Both the position numbers and the translations under genes were made by a program. From JAEUKA01 sp035328405 (lineage in GTDB: Bacteria > Myxococcota_A > Polyangia > Palsa-1104 > JAEUJZ01): a DNA stretch of 64,000 nucleotides. Location: NCBI GenBank assembly GCA_035328405.1, contig DAOLIT010000004.1:1-64000 (forward strand), written 5' to 3'. Positions 53,609 through 63,600 of this stretch are shown in pieces; the first letter of the stretch is position 1; each line of letters opens with the position of its first letter. Below the pieces are notes generated by a model. It had not been told where the DNA came from, did not search any database, and saw only the letters and a list, made by a program, of their open reading frames with translations.

Positions 53609-54505
53609 ATGACCGTGAATCGTCGCGAGTTGCTTTTCTCTCAACTTTCCGAAGCCCTGCACGCCGATATAGATGTGTGCGACATCGCTGTCGTAGCAGA
53701 ACTTTTGCGCAGGCTCAATCGAGCAGAGGGTTCGCAAGACGCCAACGAACAAGCTCTCTTGTTGCAAGCACAGAGGCGCTGTGAACTCCAAAACACGGAA
53801 GATGTACTTCCGGGGCCAGAAGCGATCTCTGAGCTGGTTCAAACCCTCTGCGAATGCACAGATGAGACAGACTGTGCAGAACAAGAGGAGCGCATGGAGA
53901 TTGTCTGGCAGCTTGACGAAGCCTGCGCAGCAAGTGCGTTTTTGGGGGAACCCGACCGATACACAACACAGATAGATGAGGCAACGGCGATCATTCGTAC
54001 TTTCCCAGAGTTATTTCAGAGTCTTGTCGCAACCGCAACAGAGGTCTTATCCTGCTCACGCTTTTCGACGGGGGACCCCGCGCGTTCGCTGTGGTCCACG
54101 ATCGAAAGCTGCGGATTCGATCAAGGCTTGGTCACAGAATACGTGCCACAGTGTCACAGAGCACGGAAGGCGCTGGGGTTGAAGGATACTTGTTCTCTGG
54201 GTGCGGCTAGACAGACGGCGCATTCCCTACAGGCAGCGACGGGCATTTCGATGCCATCGCCGTTGGAAATCGTTTGCAAAGACACGTTTGGAGAGATCGG
54301 TGTGGGGAGAGACGATGCCGGAGACCTGCGCTTGTTTTTGCAATGTTCTGAAGGCGAATGTCCCCCCATTCCAGAACTTTTTTGCAATGGAGAATCCGTT
54401 CCCCTAACCACAGTTGTTGAAAATCTCTTTACGGCACCGGTTCAAACGGGGGAATACCTCTTGCGCGTGGGCCCTCACGATGTCCGATTTTCCCTCGTGG
54501 ACTGA
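53609..54505 (+). CDS. Cys-rich cassette protein of unknown function
   Basis: A 298-residue acidic protein. The first half is helical with a Cys cluster (LVQTLCECTDETDCAEQEER), and more Cys follow (VLSCSRFST, ESCGFDQG, QCHRARKAL). The C-terminal 90 residues look beta-rich (GDLRLFLQCSEGECPPIPELFCNGESVPL, LLRVGPHDVRFSLVD). No named motif is seen. The Cys spacing could bind metal. It overlaps the next gene by 26 bp, starts 13 bp after the previous one, and is part of the cassette. Confidence 0.7.
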   Translation: MTVNRRELLFSQLSEALHADIDVCDIAVVAELLRRLNRAEGSQDANEQALLLQAQRRCELQNTEDVLPGPEAISELVQTLCECTDETDCAEQEERMEIVWQLDEACAASAFLGEPDRYTTQIDEATAIIRTFPELFQSLVATATEVLSCSRFSTGDPARSLWSTIESCGFDQGLVTEYVPQCHRARKALGLKDTCSLGAARQTAHSLQAATGISMPSPLEIVCKDTFGEIGVGRDDAGDLRLFLQCSEGECPPIPELFCNGESVPLTTVVENLFTAPVQTGEYLLRVGPHDVRFSLVD

Positions 54506-56195
54506 TTCCGTTTCCCTTTTTCATTCCGTAAGACAGGACGTGCAAAGAGGGCGTCCCGAACGTGCATTCGATCGCCTTCTTGACTGTTTGGAAAGCAGAT
54601 CTCCCCTGCCATCCTTGCAAGTCAAACACCACGCGTTGAGTCTTCTTCCGTTCGTGGTTTCCCGCCTATCGGGGGCCGCTGCAACGTCCCATAGAAAAGA
54701 ACGGGCAAAAAAAGTCGGTCATCGGCTGGGTTCGATTCGCTCCTTTGTGGGTCAAGCAGAGTTTCCCGCCGTCGGAGAAAACCTTGAGCGCTGCATCCGT
54801 GTGACTGTCTTTTGCTGCGAACAACAGGATGTGTTGCCCTTACACCTTTCAAACAAGACCGAACAGGGGATTCGACACGCTCTCGAAGCAGCCAGAAACT
54901 TGACCTCCTATTCCGGCTTCTTTTGTGTGTGTTTGGAAGAAACAGAGATTCCATTGGACGGAGCCTCACTTGGCCTTGCAGTCGGTGTGGCGGCAGTTTC
55001 TGCGATCACGCGGCGTGAAATTTCAGAACACCGCGTGTTTACAGGGGAAGTTCTCCCGGACGGCCAAATTTTGGCAGTGGATTTCGTCAAAGAAAAATCA
55101 CAATTGGTTCGGGAGAGCCGACCACTGGCCGTTTTGTTTGCACCTTCCAAAAACCATCTCGATTCACACTTCCATGCGAGCTGTGTGCTGTTCGCCGATC
55201 ACATTCAGCGCGTCTGTGAATCGGGAGAACTTTGGGGGAAGCTCGATTTGGAAGACAGAGTGAGAGACATACAAAGCCGTTTTGCTCGGGGTGACTGGGA
55301 GGAGGCGGCTTGCCGGGCGAAAGACCTCGTAGCCGATGATCGGCTCCTTCCCGATGACAACATGCGACTGCGAACCATCCTTTTGTCTGCGGCCAATCAT
55401 CAAGGGAACACCGATGAAGCCACCGAACACAGTGCAGCACTTTCGGAACTGTGCGAACAGCATTCCCTAAAACCAGAGGATGTTGCGCTGGCCCTCGCGA
55501 ACCGAGCCGTGCGTCGAATCGATCTGCTGAAAGGGAATGAAGCAGAGGAACTGCTGGAACGAACACTGGCGCTTCACTTGAGCCAGACAGATGAGGCGTG
55601 GATTCACGTAAGGGGTACATGGGCGCGAACGAAAGTCCTTTTGGGACAGCAAACGGAAGCGCTTGCGTTGCGGGAACAGAATGCGCGGGAATGCAAAACC
55701 GAGGTGGAACTTCCCCGTTGTTTGTCGGATTTGGCGGATTCCTATCTGCGACTTGCTCGTTTGGAAGATGCGAAAAAAATGCTCGACGCGGCTGCATCGG
55801 CGTTGCAGAGATCACTCCAAAAATGTCGCCGAATCGCTTACTTGCAACAAACGGAACAATACGTGCTGGTGCAGCAGATTCGGCTTTGCCACCGACTGAA
55901 CATGAACACCGAAGTCCGTCGTTTGCTTGCGGAAAAGGAACGCTTTCCTTGTCGGGTTGACCTGCTCGAAATCGAAGCGGCGCTTCACGCAGAAATAGAT
56001 CCTCTGTTGGCGGTCGATCGGGTGTTCGAGAGGCACCCAGCACGAGACATTCCCATCTTCCAGGCTCTTCGCTTGCGAGCCCACATTTTGCTTGGACAAA
56101 CAGCGGCTGTGCCTGTTTTGGCGAAACGATTGGGTGCTGTAACAGAGGTCCCCGAATATGACGCTGAGGATCTCTGCCTTCGCGTTCCGTACTGA
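54480..56195 (+). CDS. Lon-like Ser-Lys protease domain fused to TPR-like region
   Basis: A 571-residue protein from ATG 54480. Residues about 100-228 look like the Lon (S16) protease domain: DGASLGLAVGVAAVSA with Ser163 as nucleophile, RVFTGEVLPDGQILAV in place of the TGE...G....GG signature, and VKEKSQLV with Lys204 as base. The Ser-Lys spacing of 41 residues is close to the 43 of E. coli Lon (Ser679, Lys722). No AAA+ module is present. Residues about 245-571 are helical TPR-like units (WEEAACRAKDLV, DEATEHSAALSEL, LEDAKKMLDAAASAL). It is the last gene of the cassette and overlaps the previous one by 26 bp. Confidence 0.78.
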   Translation: MSDFPSWTDSVSLFHSVRQDVQRGRPERAFDRLLDCLESRSPLPSLQVKHHALSLLPFVVSRLSGAAATSHRKERAKKVGHRLGSIRSFVGQAEFPAVGENLERCIRVTVFCCEQQDVLPLHLSNKTEQGIRHALEAARNLTSYSGFFCVCLEETEIPLDGASLGLAVGVAAVSAITRREISEHRVFTGEVLPDGQILAVDFVKEKSQLVRESRPLAVLFAPSKNHLDSHFHASCVLFADHIQRVCESGELWGKLDLEDRVRDIQSRFARGDWEEAACRAKDLVADDRLLPDDNMRLRTILLSAANHQGNTDEATEHSAALSELCEQHSLKPEDVALALANRAVRRIDLLKGNEAEELLERTLALHLSQTDEAWIHVRGTWARTKVLLGQQTEALALREQNARECKTEVELPRCLSDLADSYLRLARLEDAKKMLDAAASALQRSLQKCRRIAYLQQTEQYVLVQQIRLCHRLNMNTEVRRLLAEKERFPCRVDLLEIEAALHAEIDPLLAVDRVFERHPARDIPIFQALRLRAHILLGQTAAVPVLAKRLGAVTEVPEYDAEDLCLRVPY

Positions 56196-56309
56196 CGCTT
56201 GCCTTTTCGTCAGACGCAACGACACAGCCGAAGCAGCACCGTCAAAAAAGTCAAATTCTTGCTTGCGATGGGCACCGTTGGTGTAACAGACTGCGGCTTG
56301 GAACGACGA

Positions 56310-57893
56310 ATGAAACACACGACCTCGGTGGCCAGGCTTGCCACGGCACGAAAAAGTGTTCGGCTCAGGCGCTCATCCCGCTCTCGCGGCGTGGCGCGCG
56401 GCCCGAGGGAAAATGTTTCGACAGGGGCTCTCGCACAGGTTGCCCCATCCCAGCAAAAGCTGGGTCTTCGAGCACTCATCGCAACCACGTTTTTTGTGGT
56501 TTCGGGAGGGCCGTATGGTTTGGAAGAAGTCATTTCGGGACACGGTTTTGGACGTGCCCTCATTTTGCTTGCGGTGGTTCCGCTGATTTGGAGTTTGCCG
56601 ATCACACTCCTCGTCGGAGAATTGACCGCGATGCTGCCCACCGAAGGCGGATATTATTCGTGGGCTCGGCGCGCCTTGGGACCGTTTTGGGGGGTGCAAA
56701 CGGCGTGGATGGCCTTGGCGATGAGTCTGTTCGACATGGCAATCTACCCGATGCTCGTGGTGACATACCTGGGGCAGCTTTTTCCATCTTTGATGGGAAT
56801 GGATGTCGGCGGAGCAGGTTGGTGGGCGGCGCTTGTCTTGATCGGTTTGTCGGTGATGTGGAATCTGCGGGGTGCCGAAATGCTCGGCACGATCAGCCAA
56901 CTTATCGGCGTGTTGCTGTTGCTCCCTTTTGTGGTGTTGGTGGTGCTTGCGGTGTCGGGGTTGGGTCCAACAAACCTCTTGGATGGCATATCGAGTCACA
57001 TTCATTTTCGCGCGCACGACGGCGACAACATGATGTTGTGGCTGAATGGCCTCCTGCTGTGTTTGTGGAACTACATGGGATGGGAAAATGCGTCTCCGGT
57101 TGCATCTTGCGTCGAGAATCCGCAGCGCACGTATCCGCGTGCCATGTTTTTGACCGTGCTGCTCATCGCCGGGTGTTACTTGCTTCCGGTTCTTTGCGCT
57201 GTGACCTCGGGAATGCGCGCAGAGGAATGGCAGACTGGGGGTTGGGTCGAAGTCGGCAGGCGCATGGGAGGCCCCTATTTGGCGATCGCGATTGCCTTGG
57301 GAGGCGCTCTGTGCGGTTTGGGCATGTTCAACGCGTTGATCGCGACCTATTCCCGTTTGCCGCTGGCCATGGCAGAGGATGGTCTGCTGCCAAAATGGCT
57401 TGGGAAAAAGGATGCGAAAACGGGGGCGCCTCGGCGAAGCATTCTGTTTTCCGCACTCCTTTACACGGCCTGTCTGGGACTCGGTTTCAAGCGGCTCATT
57501 CAAATCGATGTGATGCTGTACGGCGCGTTGATGGTGATTGAATTTGCTTCTCTCATCATGCTCCGCATAAAAGAGCCCCACTTGGCACGACCGTTTCGCA
57601 TTCCGGGAGGTCTTCCTGCGGTCATCGGCCTCGGGCTTCTGCCCACACTGCTTCTGGCAGCCTCTCTTTGGATGGGAAGGAATGACCCTGGTATGTGGGG
57701 TCTGTCGGCGCTTTCGTTGGGTGCCATCGTCTTGGCGTTGGGACCGTTTGTGTACCTGGCGTCGCGTTGCTTTGCGCGAAACAGCGAAAGGGATCGACTT
57801 CATCCTTCACCACATGGCGTTCCGGGCACCGAGCCCAATCCTTCGCTTTCTGCCACCAAAACCGCGCGGGCGGCGTATGAGTTTTCAACCTGA
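56310..57893 (+). CDS. APC-family amino acid permease
   Basis: About 527 residues from ATG 56310, with 12 hydrophobic segments. The N-terminal part carries LRALIATTFFVVSGGPYGLEEVISGHG, the APC-type first helix with its G-S/G-G-P kink, followed by PLIWSLPITLLVGELTAMLPTEGGYYSW. Later motifs are GWENASPVASCVENPQRTYPRA and AMAEDGLLPKWLGKK, as in amino acid/polyamine/organocation transporters. It likely imports or exchanges amino acids or polyamines. The N-terminal 40 residues are basic. Substrate unknown. The ribosome site is weak. Confidence 0.9.
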   Translation: MKHTTSVARLATARKSVRLRRSSRSRGVARGPRENVSTGALAQVAPSQQKLGLRALIATTFFVVSGGPYGLEEVISGHGFGRALILLAVVPLIWSLPITLLVGELTAMLPTEGGYYSWARRALGPFWGVQTAWMALAMSLFDMAIYPMLVVTYLGQLFPSLMGMDVGGAGWWAALVLIGLSVMWNLRGAEMLGTISQLIGVLLLLPFVVLVVLAVSGLGPTNLLDGISSHIHFRAHDGDNMMLWLNGLLLCLWNYMGWENASPVASCVENPQRTYPRAMFLTVLLIAGCYLLPVLCAVTSGMRAEEWQTGGWVEVGRRMGGPYLAIAIALGGALCGLGMFNALIATYSRLPLAMAEDGLLPKWLGKKDAKTGAPRRSILFSALLYTACLGLGFKRLIQIDVMLYGALMVIEFASLIMLRIKEPHLARPFRIPGGLPAVIGLGLLPTLLLAASLWMGRNDPGMWGLSALSLGAIVLALGPFVYLASRCFARNSERDRLHPSPHGVPGTEPNPSLSATKTARAAYEFST

Positions 57894-57922
57894 TTGACAG
57901 AAAAACCCGGTTTGAATACCGT
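57894..57922 (+). promoter_or_regulatory. Candidate rho promoter
   Basis: TTGACA (57894-57899) is followed by a 17-bp spacer and TACCGT (57917-57922), a partial -10. It starts right after the permease stop and gives a leader of about 170 bases before rho. Long leaders are common for rho, which is often autoregulated by attenuation. Confidence 0.45.
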
Positions 57923-58101
57923 GTTCTGGCTGCCGCAAGCAGCATTTCATCCCAAACAGCATCTATCGTCATCATCCACACAGACACACAAGTACCAGCC
58001 CTCTCCCACGGAAAAGCAAACGCAGCGTCGCCAAGAGCCCACTTGGCCCTTGTCTCTATCGCGCGTTTTACGCTTGCCACCCAACGTAAGGAACGAAACA
58101 G

Positions 58102-59349
58102 ATGAACCTGACCGAACTGAAGCGCAAAAAGATGTCCGAGCTGATCCACATGGGTCAGGGGCTCAACATCGAAAACGTCTCTGGAATGCGTCGCCAGGAC
58201 TTGATCTTTGAAATCCTTCGCCATCATTCATCACATCGCGGCGAGGTCTACGGAGACGGCGTTCTTGAAACACTGCCCGACGGATTCGGGTTCCTCCGTT
58301 CGCCTGATTACAACTACCTTCCTGGCCCTGACGACATCTATGTATCGCCCTCCCAAATTCGGCGTTTTGGTTTGCGGACTGGTGACACCGTAGAAGGTCA
58401 GATTCGTCCCCCCAAAGACAGCGAACGCTATTTCGCACTGCTCAAAGTCGATCGCGTCAACGGCGATGCGCCCGACCACCAGGGCGAAAAAATCATGTTC
58501 GACAACCTGACGCCGCTGTATCCAAACAAGCGGCTTCGGCTCGAATACGACAGCCGCAACCATTCGACCCGCATCGTGGACATGCTCGCGCCGATTGGGA
58601 AGGGCCAGCGATGCTTGATTGTGTCGCCGCCGCGCGCCGGAAAAACGGTGCTTCTACAAGACATCGCGCATGCGATTACGGCGAACCACCCCGAAGTGTA
58701 TTTGATGGTGCTCCTCATCGACGAGCGGCCCGAAGAAGTGACCGACATGCAGCGCACGGTCAAAGGCGAGGTCATCTCCTCGACGTTCGATGAGCCGCCT
58801 GCCCGCCACGTTCAAGTCGCCGAAATGGTCATCGAAAAAGCCAAGCGTCTGGCAGAGTGCAAACGCGATGTGGTGATTCTGCTCGATTCCATCACGCGCC
58901 TTGCACGCGCCTACAACACCGTGGTTCCGCCGTCGGGCAAGATCCTTTCCGGCGGCGTTGATTCCAATGCGTTGCACAAGCCCAAGCGTTTCTTTGGTGC
59001 CGCGCGCAACATCGAAGAGGGAGGCTCCCTGACCATCATCGCGACCGCGCTTGTCGATACCGGTTCGCGCATGGATGAAGTCATTTTCGAGGAGTTCAAA
59101 GGCACCGGCAATTCGGAAATCCACCTCGATCGCAAGCTCATGGAGAAGCGCATCTTTCCATGCCTTGACATCAACAAGAGTGGCACGCGAAAAGAGGAAC
59201 TTCTCGTCGAGGATCGGTACCTCAACCGCATTTGGATTTTGCGACAACTGCTGCATCCGCTCAACGTGGTCGATGCGATGGAGTTCATGCGCGACAAAAT
59301 TTCAAAGACGGACTCGAACGGAGAATTCATCGCTTCGATGTCTGGATAG
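58102..59349 (+). CDS. rho: Transcription termination factor Rho
   Basis: A 415-residue hexameric RNA-dependent ATPase. Visible are the N-terminal Rho-N helix-extended domain (MNLTELKRKKMSELIHMGQGL), the RNA-binding cold-shock-like domain (DGFGFLRSPDYNYLPGPDDIYVSPSQIRRFGLRTGDTVEG), Walker A (SPPRAGKTVLLQDIA), Walker B (DVVILLDSITRLARAYN) and the R-loop region (GTGNSEIHLDRKLMEKRIFPCLDINKSGTRKEELL). It lacks the long N-terminal extension of some actinobacterial forms. AAGGAA precedes the ATG. Confidence 0.98.
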   Translation: MNLTELKRKKMSELIHMGQGLNIENVSGMRRQDLIFEILRHHSSHRGEVYGDGVLETLPDGFGFLRSPDYNYLPGPDDIYVSPSQIRRFGLRTGDTVEGQIRPPKDSERYFALLKVDRVNGDAPDHQGEKIMFDNLTPLYPNKRLRLEYDSRNHSTRIVDMLAPIGKGQRCLIVSPPRAGKTVLLQDIAHAITANHPEVYLMVLLIDERPEEVTDMQRTVKGEVISSTFDEPPARHVQVAEMVIEKAKRLAECKRDVVILLDSITRLARAYNTVVPPSGKILSGGVDSNALHKPKRFFGAARNIEEGGSLTIIATALVDTGSRMDEVIFEEFKGTGNSEIHLDRKLMEKRIFPCLDINKSGTRKEELLVEDRYLNRIWILRQLLHPLNVVDAMEFMRDKISKTDSNGEFIASMSG

Positions 59350-60686
59350 TGAAACCCCTTCCGCTCCTTTGCGCGGCGTATGCGCTTGTCTACGCCGTGC
59401 TGTCCCTCCTCCGGTTTGAGTCCTTTCACGCCCAAATCGATCTTTCCTACTACATTCGCATCGTCTGGGGTCTTGCACACGGGCAGTATGACGTTCCGCT
59501 GGTTGCTTCTCCGCATTTGCTAGGACTCCACGCAGAGCCCATCCTGCTTCCGTTTGCACTCCTTTGCCGTTTGGGAGTTCCGATTGCGCCTCTTTTGCTG
59601 GTCTCCCAAGCGGTCTCTGTGAGTCTCCTTCCCTTGTATATTTTCCGTTTTGCCAAACGCCTTCTTCCATCCGAAAAATCGGCTCTTCTGTTCGCAATTG
59701 GGAGTCTGCTTTATCCCACCGTGACCGTTGCAACCCTGCACGATTTTCATCCCATCACCTTGGCTCTCCCGTTTTTGGCCGCGTTTCTTGATGCGCTGGA
59801 AGACAGCAATCACCGTCGAGCCCTGCTGTTTGGCGGACTGTCCTTGGCGTGTCGAGAAGACATCGCGCTACAGCTTGCCCTGGTCTTGTTTTGCTTCTCG
59901 TTTTTGCGCGTTCGTTTGCGTTTCCCATTGCTTGGAATCGCCGCGCTCCTTGTGTCCTATTTTGTGTTCTACATCGTCCTCATCCAGCCCCGTTTTGTTC
60001 CCCCGATCGGTTCCTATTCGCTGCATTTTGGTTCGATGGGAACGACCATCTCATCCGGGAAGGATCTTCTGCTTTTTGTGTTGCGTCATCCGATCCAATT
60101 CGGTCTCGCCCAATGTACGTTCGAGAAACTCCAGTATCTGGCAGAGCTGCTCTGGCCACTCGGGTTTGTGCCTTTGCTTGGACTGCGTTTTTCCGTCGGA
60201 ATCTTGCCCATCTTGGGCCTCAATTTTTTGTCGTCTTTTCCCGGTGTTCGGAGCATTCAGTCGCACTACTCAACCGCCATGGTTCCGTTTCTTTTGTGCG
60301 GAGCGATTTTCGGCCTTTCTGTGGTGCAAAAAGGGCTGTCACAGCGGCTTTCAAAGAACCACGCCCCCATGCTTTCCTGGGTTCTCTTGTGCCTGATTGG
60401 GGTCGCGCATGTGTTGTATGGGGGTTCCCCCTTGGCCCTGCGGAGTACTCGGTTTTCGTTTTCTCATTTTCGGTGGACGCACGAACAGATGAACCTACGA
60501 AAGCAGTTGAAACAGATTCCTCCCGACCTGTCTGTTGCGGCCCGGCCTTCTGCGCTCGCTTTTGTGGCGGATCGGAAAAGAGCCCTCAGTCCCCCCGAAT
60601 ATGACGACGGAAAACCAGTGGATGTCGTCGTCTCTCCCGATGCGACCCCGAAAGGTCAGCTTCGGATTGGGAATCGAACCCCGTAA
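59349..60686 (+). CDS. DUF2079 family membrane protein
   Basis: A 445-residue membrane protein starting at GTG that overlaps the rho stop by one base (TAGTG). The N-terminal region FHAQIDLSYYIRIVWGLAHGQ, followed by HAEPILLPFALLCRLGV, is typical of DUF2079, a GT-C-like polytopic family with about 10 helices. Possibly a membrane glycosyltransferase or related enzyme. The end ...PDATPKGQLRIGNRTP is hydrophilic. Function unknown. A longer in-frame start inside rho is less likely. Confidence 0.8.
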   Translation: MKPLPLLCAAYALVYAVLSLLRFESFHAQIDLSYYIRIVWGLAHGQYDVPLVASPHLLGLHAEPILLPFALLCRLGVPIAPLLLVSQAVSVSLLPLYIFRFAKRLLPSEKSALLFAIGSLLYPTVTVATLHDFHPITLALPFLAAFLDALEDSNHRRALLFGGLSLACREDIALQLALVLFCFSFLRVRLRFPLLGIAALLVSYFVFYIVLIQPRFVPPIGSYSLHFGSMGTTISSGKDLLLFVLRHPIQFGLAQCTFEKLQYLAELLWPLGFVPLLGLRFSVGILPILGLNFLSSFPGVRSIQSHYSTAMVPFLLCGAIFGLSVVQKGLSQRLSKNHAPMLSWVLLCLIGVAHVLYGGSPLALRSTRFSFSHFRWTHEQMNLRKQLKQIPPDLSVAARPSALAFVADRKRALSPPEYDDGKPVDVVVSPDATPKGQLRIGNRTP

Positions 60687-60693
60687 ACTGCCC

Positions 60694-63600
60694 CTATCCC
60701 ATACAGAGACACACTGCGTACCACAGAGGTTGCGTGAGCGATTTGGTGAGCACAATCGCCAGCCGATGCAGCGGCCCGGCAGAACGCACCGAGATTCCCC
60801 ATTCGGGCAGCGCCAGTTCAAGCGGAACATTGGCTTTTTGTGCCTGCGTCGAAGCGTAGTGGATTCGTGCAATCGTATTTCGACGGTGGCCGACTTCGAA
60901 ATGTCCGGCGGGTTGGTTGGGCAAAAGCGTCAGGCACTCGCAGCGTGTGTTTGGCTGCCGGGCGTCGTGATACAGGCTGGATTTGTCCCGGCCTCGCCAC
61001 ATCTCGTCGATTTCGATTTGGATCGTGTCTCGACTGAGCAAAAGCTGAAGCGGCACCGGCAAGACGTTTTGGTCCTCGGCGAGCGGCAAAGACAGCGCCG
61101 TGGGCAGCTGACAGATAGGCAGAGGCAGCGTGCGCAAATCCAACTCATCGCCATTCCGAAGTCTCTTTTTGAGCACTTCTCCAGACGGTGGAATCACGAT
61201 CGCTAGGTCCTGCGCAGAAGTCTGCGCCTGCACAGGTTGCTGCGAATGGCTGGGCAAAATCGTCAGCAGTTCTTGCGGCAACGGTCGCTGCGCGGGATCT
61301 CCACGCAGAGACGCCAAAATCGCATTTTCAAAATGGGGTGGCACACCCTGTTGCGGCGGCAAACGCGGAATGCCTCGACGAGAACGCAAAAACTGCGTCA
61401 GCAAATGCACGTCACCGCCCAAAATTTCATACGCGAGCACGCCCACCGAAAACACGTCGCTGCGAACGCTCGGCGGCGCACCGCTGAAACACTCGGGCGC
61501 AAGATACGGCGAAACCAACAGGGACCGTTCCGTGGACGACGGAAGCAGTGGCTCGTCGAGGAGCAATTCCAAGCAAAAATCGAGCAACACCACCGCGTCG
61601 CCCTGCGCACACAGACCCACATTGGCGGGACGAATCGCCGCATGCACAAAACCAGGCTTTGCACGCGACACCTGTGCGAGGGTGAAAAACAGCCGCTCGA
61701 TCAGGGACAACCGATCCGCCGTCGAAAGCTGTCCGATGGTCACAAGCCGTCGCTCGCACAGAGGCATAACCAGATACGAGCTTTCGCTGCCGTCGGGATC
61801 GGCCTCACTCCGATTCGGCAAAAAGCCGCACGACAAAAACGGGATGAGATGCCGAAAGCCCTCCGTCGGCTCGCGAGAGGCACACAACTGCTGCAACTTG
61901 GTGTGCTGATGTACGGAAAGTGGGGCAAGTTGTGGACCTTTGCCACACACCGCAACGGACACTTGCTGGCCACGCAACCAGCCCGTTTCGCGCGCCTTTT
62001 TCTCGCCCGGCCCGTCGCTCAGAAGTTCAGCCAAAAAATAGAGTTTGGGGAAAGGCTGCCCACGCTTTGGCCCCGAACCGATGAAGCGCACAAGCCGGTA
62101 TCTTCCATCGAGAGCAAGCCCAGCCAGCCGGTGCGGCTCCTCGGCGAGTGGGCGCATGTGCATCGAGGGACTGCGCCCCGCAGGGCTTCGCTTCGGATCA
62201 CTCGGCAGACGTGAAACTTTGTCACTCGACCGCTCGACGGGAAGCGCCTCGTTTTCACGAATGGAAGGTTCCCCTGCCCGACGCAACAGCGCATCGCCCG
62301 AACGCATCGAAGGCACGTCTTTGATGGGGATCGGTTCGCTGCCGCTTGCGTCGTTCGATTCATGCGCCTCGGGAACATTTTTCTTGTCGTCCCCCAAAAA
62401 CGCCTCAAACGTCTCTTGTGCGAGTGAATCCTCGAAAAATTCATTGCTGCGTTCCTGCGGTTTGCGACCAAACAAGGCCTTCGGAACTTCGTGCAAAAGC
62501 GACGGGAGCGACGTTTGCAGCGGAATGCCCCGCTCGTGCAAAAAACGCCCGACCGCACCGATGCTGGAAAACCGACCACCGCTTTCCTCGACGACTTTGT
62601 CCAGCTCGAAAGCCAGCTCGGCGGCGCTCGAAAAACGGTCTTGCAAAGGCCGCGACAACGCCTTGGCGACCACGGCTTCGAGACGAGGCGAAGCCGACGG
62701 ACACACTTTGCGAAGCGGTGCAATGTCGCCGCGCACGACGGCAAAAAACGTCGCCGCGTTGTCGTCGCGAGCAAAAAGCGGCTGCCCGCTGCACATTTCG
62801 TACAGCACCACACCAAGCGCAAACACATCCGAGCGCGCATCCAGCGGGAACGCCTGAATCTGCTCAGGCGACATGTAGGCGGGCTTGCCTTGCAATCCCT
62901 CTTCTTTGCGCAAAAGCCGCGTGTCGGCCCGCGCAACGCCAAAATCGATGACTTTGACCAAACCCTCGGGCAGGACCATCAAATTCGATGGGGAAACATC
63001 GCGATGAACGACGTTGAGCAGTCGCCCGTTTCCGTCGCGAAGCTGGTGCGCCGCATGCAAACCAGCACTCGCCTGGGCGACAATCGCCGCCGCCAAATCG
63101 GGCGGCATGGTTTCTCCCCGTTTCAAAAACTGCCCAATCAAATTCGAGACGGTGATACCGCGCAAATACTCCATCGCCAGAAAGAGCACGCCCGCTTCTT
63201 CCCCAACGTCGAAAATTTTGACCACATTGTGGTGGTTGATTTCCGAGGCTATCCGCGCTTCGTCAAGAAACATCGACGAAGCATCGACCAGCGCGAACAT
63301 TTCCGGCTGAATCAGCTTGAGCGCAACGGGACGAAACAACCCGCCGAGGCCCGTCTGACGAGCCAAAAACACCTCGGCCATTCCGCCTCCGCCGAGCCGT
63401 CCCGTCAGCAAATACCGCCCAAACGGCACCGCCATACCAAGGCCCACGGCACACCGAGGAGCACTCGTCGGGGAACCAAATGCGACCTCAACAGAACCCG
63501 TCGCCGGGACTGCAATTTTGGCGATTTTCTGCCCCGTCGCAACGTCGTACAGCCCCGCCGTGCTTCCACAGTCCACGATCCGAAAGCCATTCTGCGCGTC

